Counted from the stretch's first letter, positions 19,800 through 28,230 are shown. The stretch: 64,000 nucleotides of DNA from VXNF01 sp965116465 (GCA_965116465.1 OZ220687.1:434001-498000); one strand, 5' to 3'. Translations and numbers: made by a program. The notes: generated by a model from the letters alone, not told the origin.

Positions 19800-19945
19800 G
19801 ACCCCATGCTGACACGCCCGGCGCCGTTCCCCAACACATGCGGGTCCGCCACCGGTCCCCCACCCCGTCTCTCGGTCCGCCGGCAGCCACCATCACCCCC
19901 CCTGCTCACCCGCGATGCGTCCCCGGACGGGGCGGTGGCGGTGGG

Positions 19946-19951
19946 TAAGGT
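19946..19951 (+). promoter_or_regulatory. Probable -10 box of glpX, leaderless
   Basis: TAAGGT ends 6 bases before the GTG at 19958 and no ribosome binding site is visible. A match to the TANNNT consensus at leaderless spacing. Confidence 0.5.
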
Positions 19952-19957
19952 GCGACC

Positions 19958-20929
19958 GTGGACTTCCAACCAGGGCGCAATCTGGCCCTCGAACTCGTAC
20001 GGGTCACCGAGGCGGCAGCCATCGGCGCTGCTCGCTGGATGGGGCGGGCTGACAAGAACGGGGCGGACGGGGCGGCCGTGGACGGCATGCGCGCCGCGCT
20101 GAGCGACGTGCACATGGACGGCGTCGTCGTGATCGGCGAGGGCGAGAAGGACGAGGCCCCCATGCTCTACAACGGCGAGCAGGTGGGGGACGGAACGCCG
20201 CCCCTGTGCGACGTGGCCGTGGATCCCATCGACGGCACGACGCTCGTCTCGCTCGGGCGAGGGAATGCCCTGGCGGTGATCGCCGTGTCCAATCGCGGCT
20301 CCATGTACGACCCCGGGGCGTGCGTGTACATGAACAAGATCGCCGTCGGCCCCAGCGCGGCGGGCACGATCGACATCGAAGCCTCCCCCACGGAGAACCT
20401 GCACCGGGTGGCCGACGCCAAGCGGGAGAAGGTGTCCGACCTGAGTGCCGTGATCCTCGACCGGCCGCGCCACGACGACCTCATCGCCGAGGTACGCGAG
20501 GCAGGAGCCCGCATCCGCCTGATCCCCGACGGCGACGTGGCCGGGGCCATCAGCACCGCCTGGCCCGAGTCGGGTGTGGACATCCTCTTCGGCATCGGCG
20601 GCACGCCCGAAGGCGTCATCTCGGCGGCCGCCCTCAAGTGCATGGGCGGCGACATGCAGGGGAAGCTCTGGCCCCGCGACGACGCCGAGCGGGCGGCCGC
20701 CGTGGCCGACGGCTACGACCTCGACACCGTCCTGGGCATCGACGACCTGGTCGCCGGCGACAATTGCTTCTTCGCCGCCACCGGCGTCACCAACGGCGAC
20801 CTGCTGCGGGGCGTGGACTTCCACTCCTGGGGCATCTCCACCCAGTCGCTGGTGATGCGCTCGCGCTCGGGCACGGTGCGGCTGATCAACACCCGCCACC
20901 GCCCCACCGGCAGCGAGTCCTACGCCTGA
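19958..20929 (+). CDS. glpX: Class II fructose-1,6-bisphosphatase GlpX
   Basis: Hydrolyses fructose 1,6-bisphosphate in gluconeogenesis; metal-dependent and cytoplasmic. 323 residues, a normal length. The lithium-sensitive phosphatase motifs are clear: VVIGEGEKDEAPML with the metal-binding acidic residues, DVAVDPIDGTTL, and GIGGTPEGVISAAALKCMGG. Actinobacteria commonly rely on this class as their main bisphosphatase. It is preceded by a leaderless-type promoter and is apparently monocistronic. Confidence 0.97.
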   Translation: MDFQPGRNLALELVRVTEAAAIGAARWMGRADKNGADGAAVDGMRAALSDVHMDGVVVIGEGEKDEAPMLYNGEQVGDGTPPLCDVAVDPIDGTTLVSLGRGNALAVIAVSNRGSMYDPGACVYMNKIAVGPSAAGTIDIEASPTENLHRVADAKREKVSDLSAVILDRPRHDDLIAEVREAGARIRLIPDGDVAGAISTAWPESGVDILFGIGGTPEGVISAAALKCMGGDMQGKLWPRDDAERAAAVADGYDLDTVLGIDDLVAGDNCFFAATGVTNGDLLRGVDFHSWGISTQSLVMRSRSGTVRLINTRHRPTGSESYA

Positions 20930-21044
20930 GCCGCCCCCCGAAATCCTCCCTCCGGCGGGAACCAGAGCCGAACTGCGAGCGTCGGAGAGGATGAGCGACC
21001 CACTCCCGGGTCGCTGCACAGACGACGACACGGAGGCCGGATCG

Positions 21045-21923
21045 ATGAACGCCGAGCCGGGGACCCCATACCCACAGGGCGCCGCGGTCGCAGTGGCGGC
21101 GCTGGTCCTGCTGATCGCCGCGAGCTGCGGCGGGACGGCCGAGCCGGATCGGGTGCCGGCGACGATCGCTCCCTCCGCGCCCGTCGCCGAGATCGAGCCG
21201 GGCCCCGCTCCCCCGCCACCGCCGCAGGGCGACGCCCGGCTGCGCGGCAGCGTCACCTACCGGGAGCGCATCGCGCTCACGCCCGGGGCGACGCTCACCG
21301 TGCAACTCAGGGACACGTCCTACGCCGACGCCGCCTCGGAGCTGATCACGGAGCAGGTGATCTCCGACCCGGGCCAGGTGCCGATCGAGTTCGAGGTCCG
21401 CTACGAGTCGGCCCGCATCGACCCGCGCAACACCTACTCGATCCAGGCGCGGATCACCGAGGCCGACGGCCGCCTGGCGTTCATCAACGACACCGCCTAC
21501 GACGTCATCACCCGGGGCAATCCCAGTTCGGTGGACATGGTGCTGGTGATGGTGCAGCCCCCGCCCGAGATGGTCGACGGCGAGTGGAGCGCCGAGGACG
21601 CCCGCCCGGTGGAGGAGCCGGTGACCGTCACGGGCACCGAACTCCTCTGGGAAGGGTCCGAGCTGTTCGTGCGGGTCACCTTCGTCATCGCCGAGCAGGA
21701 CGGCTGCTACCGGCGGGGCAGCGAGGGGGCCACCGTGGACGGCACCACCATCGACATGACCGTGACGGCCTGGGTGCCGGCGCCGACCCCCTGGGCGATC
21801 GACTGCTCGGAGGAGACCCTCGAACTCGACGCCATCGCACACGTCGACGCCCCGCTGACCGGCGGCCAGACCTACACCGTCAACGTCAACGGCGAGACGG
21901 CACTCGACTTCACAGCGCCCTAG
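21045..21923 (+). CDS. Lipoprotein with YbaY/YscW-like domain
   Basis: 292 residues from the ATG at 21045, which has a GGAGG-like sequence about 10 bases upstream; an in-frame start at 20991 would add 18 polar residues. The hydrophobic stretch AVAVAALVLLIAASC ends in a lipobox, so the mature protein is probably anchored by Cys. After a proline-rich linker, residues about 65-165 form a YbaY-like beta domain (GSVTYRERIALTPGATLTV, RNTYSIQARI, INDTAYDVIT). The C-terminal half is a second beta-rich domain with two cysteines. The function is unknown. Confidence 0.75.
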   Translation: MNAEPGTPYPQGAAVAVAALVLLIAASCGGTAEPDRVPATIAPSAPVAEIEPGPAPPPPPQGDARLRGSVTYRERIALTPGATLTVQLRDTSYADAASELITEQVISDPGQVPIEFEVRYESARIDPRNTYSIQARITEADGRLAFINDTAYDVITRGNPSSVDMVLVMVQPPPEMVDGEWSAEDARPVEEPVTVTGTELLWEGSELFVRVTFVIAEQDGCYRRGSEGATVDGTTIDMTVTAWVPAPTPWAIDCSEETLELDAIAHVDAPLTGGQTYTVNVNGETALDFTAP

Positions 21924-22032
21924 GCGTGCCCGTGACCACAGCCGGCAGGCTCGGCCGGGCCGCCGAGGCGCACCGATTCCGGCCGTCGCCGTAGCGCCGG
22001 GACCTCCTCCACAGCCTCGGGGGACACGCTCC

Positions 22033-22038
22033 TAAGAT
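22033..22038 (+). promoter_or_regulatory. Probable -10 box of the aminotransferase gene
   Basis: TAAGAT ends 8 bases before the ATG at 22047. A consensus TANNNT match at leaderless spacing. Confidence 0.4.
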
Positions 22039-22046
22039 CTCAGGCG

Positions 22047-23315
22047 ATGCCGTCCCTACGTCAATTCCTGTGGATCCGGGCCCCACGCGAACCGGCGCCC
22101 GAGCCGGGACCACACCGACCTGCGCTGACGTTCGATCTCCCGAGCGGCGGCCTCACGAGCCGCCGGGCCGCCGATCTGGCGCCCAGCCTCATCCGGGACA
22201 TCGCCGATTCCGGCATCGGGCAGGCCGACGTCATCCCCCTGTGGTTCGGCGAGGGCTGCTGGCCCAGCCCGGACGTCGCCGTCGAGGCCGGCCGGCGGGC
22301 GCTGGCGGACGGGGACCACTTCTACCAGCCCAACAGCGGCAAGCCGGAGTTGCGCGAGGAGATCAGCGCCTACCACCGGCGGATCTACGGCGTCGAGATC
22401 GATCCCCGCCGCATCACGGTCACGGCCTCGGGGATGCAGGCCCTCGCCCTGGTCGCCCAGGCGCTCGTGGATCCGGGCGACCGTGCCGTGATCATCGGCC
22501 CCGTCTGGCCCAACATCCGTGAGACGCTGCGCATCAGCGGGGCGTTCGTGGTCGAGCACGCCCTGCGCCCCGCCGGCAGTCGCTGGTCACTGGACGTCGG
22601 ACAACTCATCGACGACATCGGCGAGAACACCCGGCTCGTCTTCATCAACAGTCCGGCCAACCCGACTGGCTGGACGGCCACCCCCGAGGAACTGGACGCG
22701 GTCATCGAGCACTGCCGCCGCCACAGGATCTGGCTGGTCACCGACGACGCCTATTCGCGGCTCTACTACGCCAGCCCCTACGCCCCCTGTGCCCTGACGC
22801 GCACCGAACCCGACGACCTGGTGATCTCGGTCAACACCTTCTCCAAGGCTTGGTCGATGACCGGCTGGCGGCTCGGCTGGATCACCGCCCCGGCGAGCCT
22901 CGAAGCCCCCCTGGCGATGCTCACCGAGTACAACATCGCCGGGACTCCCGGGTTCGTGCAGGCCGCCGGCATCGCCGCGCTCCGCGAAGGCGAGCCCGAC
23001 GTGGCACTGCTGCAACAGCGCCTCGCCGCTCTGAAGCCGCTGGTCGGCCAACACCTCGCCGGCATCGGCGGCATCCGCTACCTCGAACCCGAGGGCGCCT
23101 TCTACAGCTTCTTCGGCGTCGACGGCATGGCCGACAGCGTCGCCACGGCGAAGCACGTCCTGGCCACCTGCGGCGTCGGCCTGGCACCCGGCCGGGCGTT
23201 CGGCCCCCACGGCGAGGGCCACCTCCGCCTCTGCTTCGCCCAACCCCCGGAGACCCTCACCACCGCCCTCGAACGCCTCGCCGACTACTTCGCCGCCGCT
23301 GATGCCGGCCGCTGA
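22047..23315 (+). CDS. PLP-dependent aminotransferase, class I/II (aspartate aminotransferase-like)
   Basis: 422 residues. The PLP lysine is in VNTFSKAWSMTGWRLGW. Other fold-type I hallmarks are YQPNSGKPELREEISAYH, the NPTGW segment (FINSPANPTGW) and the aspartate/tyrosine pair in VTDDAYSRLYY. The C-terminal APGRAFGPHGEGHLRLCF contains the carboxylate-binding arginine. The N-terminal 30 residues are basic and probably not part of the fold. The exact substrate is not predictable; aromatic or aspartate-type transamination is likely. Confidence 0.92.
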   Translation: MPSLRQFLWIRAPREPAPEPGPHRPALTFDLPSGGLTSRRAADLAPSLIRDIADSGIGQADVIPLWFGEGCWPSPDVAVEAGRRALADGDHFYQPNSGKPELREEISAYHRRIYGVEIDPRRITVTASGMQALALVAQALVDPGDRAVIIGPVWPNIRETLRISGAFVVEHALRPAGSRWSLDVGQLIDDIGENTRLVFINSPANPTGWTATPEELDAVIEHCRRHRIWLVTDDAYSRLYYASPYAPCALTRTEPDDLVISVNTFSKAWSMTGWRLGWITAPASLEAPLAMLTEYNIAGTPGFVQAAGIAALREGEPDVALLQQRLAALKPLVGQHLAGIGGIRYLEPEGAFYSFFGVDGMADSVATAKHVLATCGVGLAPGRAFGPHGEGHLRLCFAQPPETLTTALERLADYFAAADAGR

Positions 23316-23415
23316 AGGGCTGAGCCGCAAGAACCAGGCACGCCGGCGAGCTGTGGAGACCGAACCCAAGGTGCGGCTCGTCGCCCGGAGATTGGGCAGG
23401 TCGGCCTGGTGCCGC

Positions 23416-23493
23416 CTACGCCTCCGGCTGGCTGCGCCGGCGGAGCCAGCGCACCAGGGCAACCACCAGCGCGGCTATCGCCAGGAACTTCAC
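23416..23493 (-). CDS. Conserved membrane micropeptide, copy 1
   Basis: A 25-residue peptide starting at GTG 23493 and ending at a TAG. It reads VKFLAIAALVVALVRWL, then RRRSQPEA: one short hydrophobic helix followed by an arginine cluster. A paralogue of exactly the same length and pattern lies at 25367-25444. Upstream bases are conserved between the two copies, with CACACT ending 6 bases before each GTG. It is divergent from the LLM oxidoreductase gene. No known family; conservation of the pair is the reason to call it real. Confidence 0.6.
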   Translation of the reverse strand: MKFLAIAALVVALVRWLRRRSQPEA

Positions 23494-23499
23494 GATTCC

Positions 23500-23505
23500 A
23501 GTGTG
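23500..23505 (-). promoter_or_regulatory. Conserved box upstream of micropeptide copy 1
   Basis: CACACT on the minus strand ends 6 bases before the GTG, where leaderless genes in this window carry TANNNT. The surrounding bases (GTGNCACACTG) are shared with copy 2 at 25451-25456. They contain GTG and CAC arms that could also be an operator in the divergent spacer. Confidence 0.35.
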
Positions 23506-23553
23506 CCACGGCGCGCCGCATCTTCCGGTGGCGCGCCGGGCGCCCGGCGGCGA

Positions 23554-23559
23554 TAGGTT
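23554..23559 (+). promoter_or_regulatory. Probable -10 box of the LLM oxidoreductase gene
   Basis: TAGGTT ends 7 bases before the ATG at 23567, in the leaderless position. Confidence 0.4.
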
Positions 23560-23566
23560 GCGGTCC

Positions 23567-24472
23567 ATGGCGATGGGTGAAATCAACCTGGGGCAGATCG
23601 GGATCTGGACGGCGGTGCTGGACCAGGTGCCGTCGGCGCGTGCGGCCGAACTGGCGGCTGAGATCGAGGAGTTGGGCTACGGGGCGATCTGGATGCCCGA
23701 GGCGGTCGGGCGGGATCCGTTCGTGATCGCCACCCTGCTGCTGGCGGGCACCTCGTCCATCCCCGTCGCCACGGGCATCGCCAACATCTACGCCCGCGAC
23801 GCCATGACGATGGCGAACGCCCAGCGCACCGTGGCCGAGGCCTTCGAGGGGCGCTTCCTGCTGGGCCTCGGCGTCAGCCACCAGAACCTGGTGGAAGACC
23901 TGCGCAAACACGACTACAGCCGCCCCCTCAGCCACATGCGCCAGTACCTGGCGGCGATGCACGAGGCGTTGTTCTTCGCCCATGGACCCCAGGAACTGCC
24001 CGAGATGGTCCTGGCCGCCCTCGGACCGAAGATGCTGCAGCTGTCGGCAACGGCGACCGCCGGCGCGCACCCCTATTTCGTGCCGCCGGAGCACACCGCC
24101 GCGGCCCGGGAGGTCATGGGGCCCGACGCGGCGCTGTACCCCGAGCAGATGGTCGTCCTCGACACCGACCCGGAGGGGGCACGTGAACTGGCGCGCCAGA
24201 ACATGGCCATCTACCTCGGGCTGCCCAACTACACCAACAACCTGCTGCGCCTCGGCTTCGAGCAGGCCGACATCGACGGCGGACCCGGCGGCGGACCGTC
24301 GAACCGCCTCATCGACGCCATCGTGGCCTGGGGCAGCGCCGAGCAGATCCGGGCCCGCGTCCGGGAGCACCTCGACGCCGGCGCCGACCATGTCGGCATC
24401 CAGGTCCTCGCCACCGACCCCGACGCCACAGCCGAAGGCTGGAGGATCCTGGCCCCCGCCCTGCTGGCCTGA
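23567..24472 (+). CDS. LLM-class (luciferase-like) oxidoreductase, probably F420-dependent
   Basis: 301 residues of a TIM-barrel luciferase-like monooxygenase. Characteristic segments are AAEIEELGYGAIWMPEAVGRD near the N-terminus, FLLGLGVSHQNLVEDL in the middle and AGADHVGIQVL near the end. The subfamily resembles the TIGR03620-type F420-dependent proteins of actinobacteria. The cofactor (F420 rather than FMN) is inferred from the subfamily and likely host. The start at 23567 follows a leaderless-type -10 box; an in-frame start at 23501 would add 22 unalignable residues. Confidence 0.85.
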   Translation: MAMGEINLGQIGIWTAVLDQVPSARAAELAAEIEELGYGAIWMPEAVGRDPFVIATLLLAGTSSIPVATGIANIYARDAMTMANAQRTVAEAFEGRFLLGLGVSHQNLVEDLRKHDYSRPLSHMRQYLAAMHEALFFAHGPQELPEMVLAALGPKMLQLSATATAGAHPYFVPPEHTAAAREVMGPDAALYPEQMVVLDTDPEGARELARQNMAIYLGLPNYTNNLLRLGFEQADIDGGPGGGPSNRLIDAIVAWGSAEQIRARVREHLDAGADHVGIQVLATDPDATAEGWRILAPALLA

Positions 24473-24504
24473 CGCACCGCCGCAGCCGCCGGAGGCGGTC
24501 GCGG

Positions 24505-25299
24505 TCACCGCAGGTGCTTCGTGTTCCGCCCGATGAGCCTCACCGCCGACCGCCGGGGCAGGAGACGACCGACGAGCACAGCGGTCAAACGATTGACCGC
24601 TCCCGGCACCAGGCGCGGTCCGCGGCCGAGCCCGTCGAGTGTCCGGCGCGCCGCCTCATCGGGCGACAGAATGCCGGGCACGTCGCGGTTGAAGGACTTG
24701 ATGTAGCCGGGGGTGCGCATGGCGCCGGCGCAGCAGGCGACGACTTCGACGCCGTGGGATCGCAGCTCGTACCAGAGGCCCTCGGCGAGGATCGTGTTGA
24801 ACGCCTTGCTGGCCGCGTAGACGGAGATGTAGGGCGTCCCCTGCAGGCCCGAGAGCGACGACATCAGCACCACGGCACCGCGACCTCTGCTGGACATGGC
24901 CGGCACCAACCTCCGCAGCACTCGCAGCGGCCCGCGCACGTTGACGTCCACGACCCGTTCGATTTCCTCCTCGGCGGCTTCGGTGAAGGGTCCCACCTGC
25001 GTGTATGCCGCGTTGTAGACGATGATCCCGAGCTCCAACTCGGCGACGGCGTCCGCCAGCGCCTCGGCGACCGTGGGGTCGGCCAGGTCCGCCACCAGGC
25101 AGCGGACCTCGACCTGGTACTCGGCGGTGAGCTGCTCCTGTAGTCGGGCCAACAGGTGGCCGCGGCGGGCAACCAGCACCAGGTGCACGCCCCGTGCGGC
25201 GAGCTGGGAGGCGAACGCAGCGCCGAGCCCCTCTGAGGCGCCGGCGACCAGGGCCCAGCGCCCGTAGCGGTCCGGCAGGGGGCGGGTGCGCGGCTTCAT
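24505..25299 (-). CDS. Short-chain dehydrogenase/reductase
   Basis: 264 residues, classical SDR. The cofactor loop is VAGASEGLGAAFA (GxxxGxG), the structural NAA element appears as YNAAYTQVGP, the catalytic serine is in MSSLSGLQG and the catalytic pair is YAASK. Arg residues after strand 2 (VARRGH) suggest NADP(H). The substrate is unknown. The gene lies convergent with the LLM gene and in the same direction as micropeptide copy 2, whose stop is 68 bases upstream. Confidence 0.9.
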   Translation of the reverse strand: MKPRTRPLPDRYGRWALVAGASEGLGAAFASQLAARGVHLVLVARRGHLLARLQEQLTAEYQVEVRCLVADLADPTVAEALADAVAELELGIIVYNAAYTQVGPFTEAAEEEIERVVDVNVRGPLRVLRRLVPAMSSRGRGAVVLMSSLSGLQGTPYISVYAASKAFNTILAEGLWYELRSHGVEVVACCAGAMRTPGYIKSFNRDVPGILSPDEAARRTLDGLGRGPRLVPGAVNRLTAVLVGRLLPRRSAVRLIGRNTKHLR

Positions 25300-25366
25300 G
25301 AAATCGAGTCGCCGGGGTACGGCTCGCCCGAGTTGACCGGCCAGAGGAAGCCGCTCCTGCGTCCCG

Positions 25367-25444
25367 CTAGCCGCCAGGCAGGCGGCGCCGGCGAAGCCAC
25401 CGCACCACCAAGCCTCCCAGCGCTGCCAGCAGCAGGAACTTCAC
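25367..25444 (-). CDS. Conserved membrane micropeptide, copy 2
   Basis: 25 residues from GTG 25444 to a TAG: VKFLLLAALGGLVVRWL followed by RRRRLPGG. It shares the start VKFL, the helix, the RWLRRR motif and total length with copy 1 at 23416-23493. It is divergent from the AhpD-like selenoprotein gene with a 65-base spacer (73 bases for copy 1 and the LLM gene). A role at the membrane, or regulation of the divergent gene through the shared upstream sequence, is speculation. Confidence 0.6.
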   Translation of the reverse strand: MKFLLLAALGGLVVRWLRRRRLPGG

Positions 25445-25450
25445 GACTTC

Positions 25451-25456
25451 AGTGTG
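25451..25456 (-). promoter_or_regulatory. Conserved box upstream of micropeptide copy 2
   Basis: CACACT on the minus strand, ending 6 bases before the GTG. It is identical in sequence and spacing to the box at 23500-23505. Confidence 0.35.
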
Positions 25457-25509
25457 TCACGCCGCTCGCAGATTCGCCGCGTGCCCGACTCGCGTGAGAC
25501 GCTGCACCC

Positions 25510-26058
25510 ATGGCACGCATCGAGGTCATCCCCGACGACTCCTGGGACGGCGCACTCGGTGAGATGCATCCCCGGGTCGTGGATCCGACCCACGGCCGGG
25601 TCGACAACGTCCTGGCGGTGCACTCGCTGAACCCCCGGGGCATGGCGGCACACCAGGCTCTGTACGAGTCGGCCATGGCCGGCACGGCGACGCTCCGCAA
25701 GGTGGAGCGCGAGCTCATCGCCCTGGTCGTGAGCCTCGAGAACGACTGCCACTATTGAGTGGTCCACCACCGGCACGGTCTGCGCCGGCTCATCGAGGAC
25801 GACGAACTCATCGCCGCGGTCGAAGAGGACTGGACGGCCGCGGACCTGTCGCCGAAGCGTCTGGCGATGCTGGGTTACGCGGTCAAGTTGACCAAGACGC
25901 CGGCCGCCGTGGCCGACGCCGACGTGGAGGCCCTGCGATCGGCCGGCTTCTCCGACCGTGACATCCTCGACATCGTCGAAGTCGTCGCCTACTACGCCTA
26001 CGCCAACCGCATCGCCGACGGTCTCGGCATCGAGACCGAATCCTGGATTCCGGACTGA
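25510..26058 (+). CDS. AhpD-like (carboxymuconolactone decarboxylase family) selenoprotein, TGA at 25756 read as Sec83
   Basis: Predicted thiol/selenol peroxidase, 182 residues if the in-frame TGA at 25756-25758 is selenocysteine. The sequence around it is VSLENDCHY-U-VVHHRHGL. AhpD proteins have CxxC then three residues and His; here C80-x-x-U83 and H87 match, so Sec takes the peroxidatic cysteine position. Homology continues after the TGA in the same frame (KRLAMLGYAVKLTKTPAAV, DRDILDIVEVVAYYAYANR). A hairpin with a GGUCU loop begins 11 bases after the TGA, and its GG starts at base 19 after the codon, as in E. coli fdhF. The alternative, a disabled pseudogene, does not explain the hairpin. 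Sec machinery is not in the window. Confidence 0.88.
25770..25788 (+). promoter_or_regulatory. Bacterial SECIS-like hairpin of the AhpD-like selenoprotein
   Basis: Within the coding sequence, CCGGC pairs with GCCGG (5 bp), then an A-C mismatch, a C-G pair, and a loop GGUCU at 25777-25781. Bacterial SECIS elements sit just after the UGA and bind SelB through a GGU-type loop. The spacing of the loop from the UGA equals that of fdhF. A second such hairpin with the same loop occurs at 29950-29966. Confidence 0.8.
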
Positions 26059-26151
26059 TTCGCCGGAGGTGCGCGCCCTCGGCCGGGTCGTGGGCGGGGC
26101 GTGTAGTGTCGGCGGGCGGACGGATTCGCGGCTGACCGGGGAGGTCGGTTG

Positions 26152-26589
26152 GTGTTTCGGCTGAAGGCCATCGATCACGTGGTCCTGCGGGTGACCGACG
26201 TGGAGACCTGCCAGCGGTTCTACGAGGACGTGCTCGGCTGCACCCTCGAGGCGGCCCGCCTCGAACTCGGCCTGTACCACCTGCGTGCCGGCGACTTCCT
26301 CATCGACCTCGTGGACACCGCCGGCCCGCTCGGCAGCCACGGAGGACCCCCGCCCGGCGCCACGGGCCACAACGTCGACCACGTCTGCATCCGCATCGAA
26401 CCGTTCGACGAGGACGAGGTCCGCCGGCACCTCGCCTCACACGGCATCGAGGCCGGCGATCTGGCCAACAACTGGGGTGCCGACGGGCGGGGACCCTCGC
26501 TGTACATCCGGGACCCCGCAGGGAACACCATCGAACTGAAGGGTCCCCCCACCGAGCCCTACGACCCCGCGGCCGGCTTCATCCCCTAG
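26152..26589 (+). CDS. VOC (glyoxalase/bleomycin resistance) family protein
   Basis: 145 residues with the paired beta-alpha-beta-beta-beta modules of the family. The first metal ligand is in AIDHVVLRV and the partner in NVDHVCIRIE. Another ligand is in DPAGNTIELKGPP. Typical roles are metal-dependent lyase, isomerase or dioxygenase; the substrate is unknown. A TTG at 26149 is directly adjacent to the GTG chosen here. GGGGAGG lies 8 bases upstream. Its 3' end overlaps the convergent DMT gene by 11 bases. Confidence 0.88.
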   Translation: MFRLKAIDHVVLRVTDVETCQRFYEDVLGCTLEAARLELGLYHLRAGDFLIDLVDTAGPLGSHGGPPPGATGHNVDHVCIRIEPFDEDEVRRHLASHGIEAGDLANNWGADGRGPSLYIRDPAGNTIELKGPPTEPYDPAAGFIP

Positions 26590-27520
26590 CCGCAGGTACC
26601 GTGCCGGCCCGCGGCCGCGACTGGTCCCGCACGATCATCGTCAGCGACGCCACCACCAGGGCCATGGCGAGCATCTGCCACACGGAGAGGGCTTCGTCGA
26701 AGACCAGCCAGGCCAGCGCGGAGGCCACCACGGGCGTGAGCAGCGACAGCGTCGACGCCAGCCACAGGGGCACGTGCTGCAGCGACCAGTTCATGGCGTT
26801 GTGGCCGAGGATCCCCATGCCGAACGCCAGCACCGCCAGCCACATCCACTCCCTACTGTCGGGCCACGACAGGTCCTGACCGGCCAGGGCCGCCAGCGGC
26901 AGGCTGAGAACCCCCACGTAGATCGCCACGCACACCGTGTACTCCTGCGTCGACACCTTCGTCTGGGCGCGCCGCGTGGCGAAGAAGTAGAACGCCCAGC
27001 CCAACAGCGCGCCCACCGCGGCCAGGTCGCCGCCGAGCGACCAGTTCTCGCTGCCGGCCGATCCCAGCGCCACCACCGCCACGCCGCCCATCGCCAGCAC
27101 CGCGAGGGCGATGTCCCGCCGGCGCATGCGCTCCCCGAGGAACAGTGCCGAGGCCGCCGATACGAGCACGACGTGCAGGGCGGCCATGATGGTGACGTTG
27201 GCGATGGTCGTGAGCTGCACGGCGACGATGAACAGGCCCGTGACGGCCCCCAACGAGAGGCCGCCCCACAGGGAATGCCGCATGCCCGCCCAGGTGACGG
27301 GCGTCCGCCGGATGCCCAGCACCACCGCCATCGCGACCGCATACAGCGAGTACCGGTAGGCCATCAGGGCCAGCGCACCCATGTCGAGGAACCGCACGAT
27401 GATCCCCGACGAGCCCCACGCCGTCACCGCCACGGCCGCCGCGGCGATCCCCAGAGACAGGTCGCTGCGGCTCCCCGCGGCCGTCGCACCCGCCGCCACC
27501 AGCGGCGTTTCGCTCACCAC
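26579..27520 (-). CDS. EamA/DMT-family transporter
   Basis: 313 residues with ten hydrophobic helices in two EamA repeats, starting around GIAAAAVAVTAWGSSGIIVRF and AVGALLGWAFYFFATRRAQ. Members export amino acids or other small metabolites; the substrate is not predictable. A short basic C-terminal tail follows helix ten. It converges with the VOC gene. Confidence 0.88.
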   Translation of the reverse strand: MVSETPLVAAGATAAGSRSDLSLGIAAAAVAVTAWGSSGIIVRFLDMGALALMAYRYSLYAVAMAVVLGIRRTPVTWAGMRHSLWGGLSLGAVTGLFIVAVQLTTIANVTIMAALHVVLVSAASALFLGERMRRRDIALAVLAMGGVAVVALGSAGSENWSLGGDLAAVGALLGWAFYFFATRRAQTKVSTQEYTVCVAIYVGVLSLPLAALAGQDLSWPDSREWMWLAVLAFGMGILGHNAMNWSLQHVPLWLASTLSLLTPVVASALAWLVFDEALSVWQMLAMALVVASLTMIVRDQSRPRAGTVPAARG

Positions 27521-27666
27521 CGCACTCTACGCCCGACCCACGGCCACCCCCGGCGCCCGCCTGGAGCGACTCGGCGCCTTGGCGGCTCAGCGGATTACTA
27601 GTGTGCGGTGGCGTTCGACCCGCCGGGGTTGAGACGGGTTGGAGCCGACCGGGAGTCACCGTGGAC

Positions 27667-28230
27667 ATGAATGCGATTCGCCGCCGTGATCCGCCGATGG
27701 CGAACACCTACTGGGTCGTCCCGGGCCGGTTCCTGGCAGGCGAGTACCCGGGCGCCAGGAGCCGCTGGCAGGCCGCCGCCAGGTTGCGGACCCTGCTCGG
27801 AGCGGGCATCGACCACTTCATCGACCTCACCCAGCCCCGAGACCGGTTGGCGCCCTACGCCGACATCGCGGATGAAGAGGCCGCCCGGCTCGGCGCGCAG
27901 GTCACCCATGCACCGCATCCCATACGCGACATGAGCCTGCCCCGCAGCCCCCAGGAGATGGCGGACACCCTCGACGCCATCGACGAGGCCCTGGAAGGCG
28001 GCAGGAACGTCTACGTGCACTGCTGGGGCGGCATCGGTCGGACCGGCACCGTCGTCGGCTGCTGGCTCGTGCGCCACGGCATGACCGGTGCGGAGGCGCT
28101 GGCCCAGATCGCCGAATGGTGGCAGAGGGTGGACAAGTCGTACCTCCACCCCAACTCGCCGCAGACGCACGGGCAGCGCAGCTACGTCCGCCACTGGACC
28201 GAACCATCACCGGGGCAGCCTCGTGAGTGA
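27667..28230 (+). CDS. Protein tyrosine/dual-specificity phosphatase family protein
   Basis: 187 residues. The signature loop VHCWGGIGRTGTVVGCWL contains the Cys-x5-Arg catalytic motif (CWGGIGR). An upstream aspartate, a possible general acid, occurs in IRDMSLPRSP. The fold start (FLAGEYPGARS, FIDLTQPRD) matches bacterial cyclin-phosphatase/DSP-like proteins. The ATG at 27667 was chosen; an in-frame GTG at 27661 and one at 27601 are alternatives. It overlaps the next gene by 8 bases, so phosphatase and ADP-ribosylhydrolase are probably coupled. Confidence 0.88.
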   Translation: MNAIRRRDPPMANTYWVVPGRFLAGEYPGARSRWQAAARLRTLLGAGIDHFIDLTQPRDRLAPYADIADEEAARLGAQVTHAPHPIRDMSLPRSPQEMADTLDAIDEALEGGRNVYVHCWGGIGRTGTVVGCWLVRHGMTGAEALAQIAEWWQRVDKSYLHPNSPQTHGQRSYVRHWTEPSPGQPRE

